64,000 nucleotides of DNA from Paenibacillus sp. YPG26. Lineage in GTDB: Bacteria > Bacillota > Bacilli > Paenibacillales > Paenibacillaceae. Numbering within the stretch: the first letter of the stretch is position 1; every line of letters starts with the position of its first letter. The notes beneath the pieces were generated by a model that was given only the letters and a program-made list of their open reading frames with translations, was not told the origin of the DNA and made no database searches. The position numbers were made by a program, and so were the translations under genes. The stretch lies in NCBI RefSeq assembly GCF_023704175.1, contig NZ_CP084530.1, positions 3,658,001-3,722,000 of the forward strand. Reading direction: 5' to 3'. Positions 58,956 to 64,000 of the stretch are shown here, in pieces.

Positions 58956-60230
58956 ATGCAGTTGTTCAAAAATTTAACGTTCACCAAAATGTTCCTCGCC
59001 AATTTCACCTCGCAGCTGGGTACGGTGGTCGGAAATATGGCCTTTGTCTTCTACCTGCTGGATCACTTCAGCACCCAGCCAGTCTACGCCACGATTGCCG
59101 AGCTGATGTACTCGCTCCCCACCCTGGCCGTCTTCCTGTTCGTGGGGGTACTGGCTGACAAGCTGGACCGCAAGCGGATCGCCATGAACAGCGATTGGAT
59201 CCGGGCCGGGCTTACGATTCTGCTCCTCGTGGCTGTTCACCAGGAGTGGATCACTGCGGCCTTCTGCATTCTGTTCCTGCGCAGCGCGGTATCCAAATTC
59301 TTCGTGCCTGCCGAGACAAGTCTGCTTCAAGGCATTATGAGGGAGGATCAATATGTTCAGGCTGCGGGTCTGAATCAATCGGTCATGGGGATCTTCATGC
59401 TCTTCGGAACCGGCCTCGGATCGATATTCTACACTTATCTCGGCATTGAGGCTGCCATCATTATTGATGGCGTCAGCTTCCTGGTCTCCGGGCTGCTGAT
59501 CGCCAGATGCAGGTTCGAACCCGAGGTTCGCCTCCCGAACGGCCCGGCGAAGCTTGGCGATCTGCATATCCGCAGCATAGCGCGGGAGTTCTGGCAGGGC
59601 CTGACGTATATCCGCGGCAACCGGCTGCTGATGGCTATCATCTCCGGCTTTCTCGTATTTGGCCTGATCAACGGGGTGTTCGCGGTCCTGCCTATTTTCA
59701 CGATGAAATATAAGCTTAGCCCGGAGCATTATCAGACCTATTCAGCCCTCATTACCGTATGCCTGGGAATCGGCTACCTGATCGGCAGCGCCGCGGGACC
59801 TACATTGATCAAGAAGTTCTCCAAAGTATCCGTCCTGATTGCGGGTCTTATGCTGTCTGCGCTATTTACTCTTCTGCTTGGATTCATAAATGAGGTATGG
59901 GTCTATCTCGCACTTGTTCTTGTCGTTGGAGTGATTCTCGCCCCGGTCAACGTGGTCTTCGGCGGGTGGCTGCCGGAGCTGGTGGACCCGGGCAGCATGG
60001 GCCGCGTCAGTGCCTGGATTGATCCTCTGATGATGCTGGGCCAATCCGTCTCCCTGGGGCTGCTTGCGATTGCTTTTCCTAAATATGTATCCATTGAAAT
60101 GCTCTACATCCTGCTGGGCTTCTGTATTCTTGCTGTCAGCTCCTATTACTGGTTCGTGCTTCCCTCACTGGACCGGAGATATCGGGCGAAGAATTCTCAT
60201 ACACCGGCTGCATCGATATCCGCTGAATGA
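58956..60230 (+). CDS. Major facilitator superfamily efflux transporter
   Basis: 424 residues; ATG nine bases after AAAGGAG. Twelve spans; motif A-type loop GVLADKLDRKRIAM after span 2. The pattern of the first half (FTKMFLANFTSQLGTVVGNM, FFVPAETSLLQGIM) matches the MFS_3/EntS-macrolide efflux group. It likely pumps a drug or metabolite sensed by the TetR protein in front. Confidence 0.9.
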   Translation: MQLFKNLTFTKMFLANFTSQLGTVVGNMAFVFYLLDHFSTQPVYATIAELMYSLPTLAVFLFVGVLADKLDRKRIAMNSDWIRAGLTILLLVAVHQEWITAAFCILFLRSAVSKFFVPAETSLLQGIMREDQYVQAAGLNQSVMGIFMLFGTGLGSIFYTYLGIEAAIIIDGVSFLVSGLLIARCRFEPEVRLPNGPAKLGDLHIRSIAREFWQGLTYIRGNRLLMAIISGFLVFGLINGVFAVLPIFTMKYKLSPEHYQTYSALITVCLGIGYLIGSAAGPTLIKKFSKVSVLIAGLMLSALFTLLLGFINEVWVYLALVLVVGVILAPVNVVFGGWLPELVDPGSMGRVSAWIDPLMMLGQSVSLGLLAIAFPKYVSIEMLYILLGFCILAVSSYYWFVLPSLDRRYRAKNSHTPAASISAE

Positions 60231-60538
60231 ACTGCGATTCAAGCAGCTGGGTCTGTGGTAAATAATCGGGGCCGGGACATTGGCAGCTGGCTTGCTTCAG
60301 CTGAGCAGAGGAGAACGGCCTGACTATCTATGCAATGCGGAATGTACGACGCCTTTCAGCTAAAACTAAGGTTGGGCGCGTAGAATGACTACTAGCCCAG
60401 TTCGGCCTGGATGGGAAATGTGAAAGCGTGTAACTTTTACCCGGGTCATCCGTAATATACACCAAGAGTGAATTGTCGTACCTAAGCCAGCGATCCTGCC
60501 TGTACATACAACCAACCCCGAAAAGAGGTTATACCTAG
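60231..60538. other. Gene-free region between the MFS gene and the small secreted protein gene
   Basis: Nothing supported on either strand; no clear terminator or consensus promoter recognised. Confidence 0.5.
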
Positions 60539-60988
60539 ATGCATCCGAAACGAATTATTATTAGTGGAACCATTGCTGTAGTCGTCACGATAAGCACGGG
60601 CCTGCATAGTGAAAGAATATATGCCAGTCCGCTTGTTAAGCTGATTAGCGTCAACGTGGATAAGATGAAGCCGGGACTCAAGAAGAGTGAGCATCAAGCC
60701 CCGAGCCTGGCTGTTCTGACGGCGGGAGACCCGCTGCATACGGCGCTCGGCACCTCATCTGACGAGGAGCTGTATCAGGCCGTATACAGCGGCCAATCGC
60801 TCGCACAGATTGCCAGCGCCAACCAAGGTGATGTTCAGCAGGTTATTGATCTGCAGCTGGCCGAGCTGACACAGCAGCTGAATGAGCGGCTTGCGGCTGG
60901 CAGCTTGACTCATGAGCAGTATGAGGCCCAGAAGGCTGAACTGCCGGCCATTGTGGCAAGCAGCGTGTATGGTCAGCGGTACAGCTAG
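60539..60988 (+). CDS. Small secreted hypothetical protein
   Basis: 149 residues; ATG ten bases after AGAGG. An N-terminal hydrophobic segment (IIISGTIAVVVTISTG) acts as signal or anchor. The C-terminal 85 residues (SSDEELYQAVYSGQSLAQIA, then LNERLAAGSLTHEQYEAQ) follow a pattern seen in many secreted proteins of Gram-positive bacteria: a small all-helical unit ending in Lys/Glu-rich helices. Function unknown. Confidence 0.72.
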   Translation: MHPKRIIISGTIAVVVTISTGLHSERIYASPLVKLISVNVDKMKPGLKKSEHQAPSLAVLTAGDPLHTALGTSSDEELYQAVYSGQSLAQIASANQGDVQQVIDLQLAELTQQLNERLAAGSLTHEQYEAQKAELPAIVASSVYGQRYS

Positions 60989-61025
60989 AATCTTGTTCTT
61001 TTGCAAGGCCGGCGGCTAAGCAAGC

Positions 61026-61060
61026 AAGAATCCCCAGTCCGGAGCGGGCTGGGGATTCTT
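61026..61060 (+). terminator. Intrinsic terminator after the small secreted protein
   Basis: Arms AAGAATCCCCAG(T)CC / GG(G)CTGGGGATTCTT, with the T run as part of the stem. Confidence 0.8.
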
Positions 61061-61168
61061 GCTGTATCCGTAAGTTCTCAGAGTCCTCTGAGGACTCCAC
61101 TCAACATGCCGCACCATCCACGACATTACTACGTTAAATGCTTTAAGGTTCGGTCTTCGGGGCTTCGG

Positions 61169-61224
61169 GGCTCTGGGCTCTGGGCTCTGGGCTCTGGGTT
61201 CTGGGTTCTGGGTTCTGGGTTCTG
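61169..61224. repeat. 7-bp tandem repeat, four plus four copies
   Basis: Four copies of GGCTCTG (61169-61196) followed by four copies of GGTTCTG (61197-61224), all perfect within each block. It lies in non-coding DNA between a terminator and the end of the convergent alkyltransferase-like gene. The one-base difference between blocks implies a mutation before the last expansion. Confidence 0.95.
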
Positions 61225-61357
61225 CGTTCGGAGTTCGGTCTTCTATGTACTGTGTCGGGTTTCTGTGTCCGGTGTGCTATCTCCAGATGGTACAGGTTCG
61301 CAGTTCCGGATTGCCAAATTCCCCTCTTCCCGCTCTTTTAACCGCAGAATCATAACA

Positions 61358-61684
61358 CTACCCTTCTTCACATGCCTGCTCCATATCCCATTGGTATACG
61401 GCCAGATCTACCCGATTGCCTGGCAGCAGCTCCACTCCCTCACTCTCAAGCAGCAGCATCTGAAGCGACTTCGATTCGTCCTCTTTCAGAGCGATCTCTC
61501 CCTGTTTGTTGACCACCCTGTGCCAGGGCAGCTGATGGGGACCGCTCATGGAATGCAGAAGACGCACCACCTGTCTGGCCGCCCGCGGCGAACCCGCACA
61601 GGCTGCAATTTGGCCATACGTCATCACTTTACCTTCTGGGATGGCTTGAATGACCCGGACAACCCGGGCCGTAAATGGAGTCAT
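61358..61684 (-). CDS. Alkyltransferase-like protein (ATL), MGMT fold without catalytic Cys
   Basis: 108 residues from the ATG at 61684, six bases after GGGTG (a GTG three codons earlier has no site). It matches the DNA-binding domain of O6-methylguanine-DNA methyltransferase: GKVMTYGQIAACAGSPRAARQV holds the helix-turn-helix with the arginine finger. The PCHR motif is LPWHRVV, with Trp54 in place of the acceptor Cys. Known ATLs bind alkylated guanine and recruit nucleotide excision repair without removing the alkyl group. Confidence 0.93.
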   Translation of the reverse strand: MTPFTARVVRVIQAIPEGKVMTYGQIAACAGSPRAARQVVRLLHSMSGPHQLPWHRVVNKQGEIALKEDESKSLQMLLLESEGVELLPGNRVDLAVYQWDMEQACEEG

Positions 61685-61860
61685 AGGATTCACCCGGTTT
61701 CTGTATTAGAATAAAAGATGCCTAATTGGAATGGTAGCCCATTTCCAGGACAAAAACCACCTCAACAGATGCCCCGGGTTGATAACTTAAATGGCCTTGA
61801 CTATCCTAAAGAGTAAGTATGACCCCAAACTTGTGACTGGAGATGAAGGGAATGAAGCAG

Positions 61861-63096
61861 ATGAAAGACGAGATTATTGAACGGTTCACCTCCTATGTGA
61901 AAGTAGATACTCAATCAAATGAGGACCATGAGTCCTGCCCGTCCACGCCTGGACAGCTGACTCTCGCCCATATGCTGGTTGAAGAGCTGAAATCCATCGG
62001 CATGGCCGAAGTAACTATAGATGAGAATGGTTATGTTATGGCCACTCTTCCGTCCAACACCGGGAAGAAGGTACCCGTCATCGGGTTCCTGGCTCATGTG
62101 GACACCGCCACTGACTTCACGGGAGCAGGCGTGAATCCGCAGATCAGAGACCATTATGACGGCGGAGATATCCTCCTGAACGATCAGCTGAATGTGGTCC
62201 TCTCTCCGAAGGAATACCCCCAGCTGTCCAATTACATCGGACATACCCTGATTACCACGGATGGAACTACCCTGCTCGGAGCCGATGACAAAGCCGGGAT
62301 TGCGGAGATTATGACCGCGATGGCATATCTGATTCAGCATCCGGAGATTAAGCATGGAACGATCCGGGTGGCTTTTACCCCTGATGAAGAGATTGGACGG
62401 GGCCCTCACCGCTTCGATGTCGGCGCCTTTAACGCGACCTATGCCTATACCATGGATGGCGGCCCGCTGGGGGAGCTGGAGTATGAGAGCTTTAATGCGG
62501 CGGCGGCCAAGGTTACCTTCAAAGGCAACAACATTCACCCGGGTACCGCCAAAGGGAAGATGATCAACTCTGCCAAAATCGCGATGGAGTTCAACCGCCG
62601 GCTGCCTGCCAGCGAAGCGCCCGAGTTCACGGAGGGCTACGAAGGCTTTTACCACCTGCTGTCCATACATGGCGACGTGGAATCCACAACCTTGTCCTAC
62701 ATCATTCGCGACTTTGACCGCGTGAAGTTCGAGGAGCGCAAAGCGATGATTCAGATGCTGGTGGAGGAATTCCGCCAGACGTATGGGATTGATGGCGTTC
62801 TGCTGGACATGAACGACCAGTACTACAATATGAGAGAGAGAATCGAGCCTGTCAAAGAGGTGGTCGACATAGCCTATCAAGCTATGATGAATCTCGGCAT
62901 CCAGCCGGATGTCAAGCCGATCCGGGGCGGAACCGACGGTTCCCAGCTGTCCTATATGGGTCTGCCTACCCCGAATATATTCACAGGCGGAGAGAATTAT
63001 CATGGCAAGTTCGAGTTCGTCTCGGTTGACAATATGATCCAGGCTGTTAAGGTGATCGTTGAGATTGCACAGCTCTTTGAGCAAAAGGAAGCCTAG
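61861..63096 (+). CDS. pepT: Peptidase T
   Basis: 411 residues from the ATG at 61861 (ten bases after GAAGGG); Met codons at 61852 and 61843 are alternatives. M20 metallopeptidase: HVDTATD and GADDKAG bear two metal ligands, and TPDEEIGRG the catalytic and bridging Glu. [16 protein letters not shown] and [18 protein letters not shown] complete the PepT signature. It removes N-terminal residues from tripeptides in the cytoplasm. Confidence 0.96.
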   Translation: MKDEIIERFTSYVKVDTQSNEDHESCPSTPGQLTLAHMLVEELKSIGMAEVTIDENGYVMATLPSNTGKKVPVIGFLAHVDTATDFTGAGVNPQIRDHYDGGDILLNDQLNVVLSPKEYPQLSNYIGHTLITTDGTTLLGADDKAGIAEIMTAMAYLIQHPEIKHGTIRVAFTPDEEIGRGPHRFDVGAFNATYAYTMDGGPLGELEYESFNAAAAKVTFKGNNIHPGTAKGKMINSAKIAMEFNRRLPASEAPEFTEGYEGFYHLLSIHGDVESTTLSYIIRDFDRVKFEERKAMIQMLVEEFRQTYGIDGVLLDMNDQYYNMRERIEPVKEVVDIAYQAMMNLGIQPDVKPIRGGTDGSQLSYMGLPTPNIFTGGENYHGKFEFVSVDNMIQAVKVIVEIAQLFEQKEA

Positions 63097-63171
63097 GTCC
63101 ATCCATAACCAGCCGCGGCTCGATTGATCCCCCGCTAGTTATGCCAGCTCCGCCCGGGTTAATCCCGAACA

Positions 63172-63205
63172 GCAATAAGCCGCCGGATAACCGGCGGCTT
63201 ATTGC
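63172..63205. terminator. Bidirectional terminator between pepT and the DinB-like gene
   Basis: Perfect 15-base arms GCAATAAGCCGCCGG / CCGGCGGCTTATTGC with loop ATAA. Confidence 0.85.
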
Positions 63206-63241
63206 TGCTATCGTCCAGACTTCTGCCCTCCGAGTTCGGGC

Positions 63242-63781
63242 TCAAGCACCCAGCGCTTGCAGCAATCGCTCCTCCTGAAGCAGATGATGCCGATAATGCA
63301 TCTCGGTGAGAGCGAACCACTCCAGCGCGGTCAGAGCCCCCAGCCTTGGATGCACCGCTCTATGCTCCTCCGCAGATTCATTTACCCGGGCCTCAAGCTC
63401 TTCCATCTTCGCCGCTGCCTGGTGAAGGCCCGCGACGAGCTGCTCCTTGCTCTCCGGCTGAGCAGGCGTATACTGAGGGGAAGGAGGGACCTGGACTCTG
63501 ACAGGCGGGAAGCCCCCGAGTTCAAAGATCTTGGTTCCTGCCTCCGTTTTGGCTGGCTCCTCGAATGGGTCCCCATTTCCCGATAGACAACGCTCCGCAT
63601 TCTTCAGCTGCATATGCAGAGCGGTCCCGATCAGGTGCATATACATCTGCCCCAGTGACCATCCGCCTTCTGACGGTACCTGCTGAAGCTGCTGCAGACT
63701 GAGACGCTCAACATTCTCCAGATAGTGGCTTGTTAGCTGCTTCAAATCCTGCACGATGACTGATGTCTTCTTTATATTCAT
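63242..63781 (-). CDS. DinB family protein
   Basis: 179 residues; ATG ten bases after GGGAG. Four-helix bundle with the DinB metal-site pattern: a His in the first half (GQMYMHLIGTALHM) and MHYRHHLLQEERLL near the end. Members are metal-binding; some are thiol (bacillithiol) transferases, most are of unknown role. The next gene upstream is the end of a WYL regulator, a common pairing. Confidence 0.85.
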   Translation of the reverse strand: MNIKKTSVIVQDLKQLTSHYLENVERLSLQQLQQVPSEGGWSLGQMYMHLIGTALHMQLKNAERCLSGNGDPFEEPAKTEAGTKIFELGGFPPVRVQVPPSPQYTPAQPESKEQLVAGLHQAAAKMEELEARVNESAEEHRAVHPRLGALTALEWFALTEMHYRHHLLQEERLLQALGA

Positions 63782-63885
63782 AAATTACATGCTCCCTTCT
63801 ATGTAAAAGATCACCCGGACTAAGATTCCATAACCCGGTTATCTTCCTGATCTAAATATAACCCACCCCTCCTGACAGCATTATG

Positions 63886-64000
63886 TCAGTAGTGTTCCAG
63901 TATCTTCTTAGCTTCCTCGCGGACACGCTCTCTCAGCACTGCCGGCTCCAACACGTTCATGTTCGCTCCATAACTCATAATCCAGGAGAGGACATCCTCC
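63886..64000 (-). CDS. WYL-domain transcriptional regulator (C-terminal end only)
   Basis: The last 38 codons of a gene that enters from the window edge: EDVLSWIMSYGANMNVLEP, then LRERVREEAKKILEHY and stop. This is the usual ending of YafY-type regulators with an N-terminal HTH and a WYL domain (pattern W-x2-S-[YF]-G followed by LEP and LR). About 300 residues should lie outside the window. Confidence 0.8.
   Translation of the reverse strand, partial: EDVLSWIMSYGANMNVLEPAVLRERVREEAKKILEHY

Noticed and set aside
61915..63102. 395-codon open frame on the minus strand
   Set aside because: Antisense to pepT, which has all catalytic motifs; the reverse frame has none and no ribosome site.

Overview
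The window looks like chromosomal DNA from a Paenibacillus-type Firmicute. This is an inference, supported by strong AGGAGG-type ribosome sites with frequent TTG and GTG starts, a cydABCD operon, a yjlC-ndh pair, a YesMN-type two-component system, a secreted copper-amine-oxidase-N 'stalk' protein, DUF378 and CsbD proteins, and a class-I cyclic-di-GMP riboswitch. Base composition is moderate to slightly GC-rich. I saw no rRNA, tRNA, CRISPR array, insertion sequence or prophage.

Region 1 (1-6.2 kb) is an overlapping cytochrome bd operon (cydA, cydB, cydD, and cydC cut by the window edge), preceded by two Fnr/Rex-type palindromes. A Cys-rich YgbA-like protein follows. Region 2 (6.6-20.1 kb) holds two paralogous GT-C glycosyltransferases, a large secreted stalk protein, a YesMN-like sensor/regulator pair, a PAS-GGDEF-EAL protein, a double-GNAT protein and a broken aldo/keto reductase. 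Region 3 (20.2-29.6 kb) is housekeeping and small genes: a cold-shock gene with a structured leader, a divergent IF3 paralogue, yjlC-ndh, a KAS III-like gene plus a STAS-like gene under a c-di-GMP-I riboswitch, an SDR, a cupin and an MpsC-like protein with a long leader.

Region 4 (30-49.3 kb, all minus strand) is a complete Wzx/Wzy exopolysaccharide or capsule locus. It carries enzymes for UDP-2,3-diacetamido-glucuronate (WbpA, WbpB, WbpE and WbpD types), a Wzz-like protein, a flippase, a polymerase, an initiating sugar-phosphate transferase, three glycosyltransferases, two deacetylase-like proteins, an epimerase, an LCP ligase and a beta-helix protein. A FemAB/GNAT-like gene diverges from it. 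No tyrosine kinase was found. Region 5 (50.6-64 kb) is accessory: an HNH protein, a cytoplasmic alpha-amylase, CsbD, two MFS/TetR modules, a Fur-controlled siderophore-binding lipoprotein, an XRE/membrane-protein pair, an alkyltransferase-like protein, peptidase T, a DinB-like protein and the end of a WYL regulator.

The most distinctive signals are the riboswitch-controlled KAS III-like enzyme that has lost two of its three catalytic residues, the long MpsC leader, and five minisatellites (periods 7, 9, about 15, 42 and 42 bp) between 39.7 and 61.3 kb, three of them in frame inside protein loops or tails.
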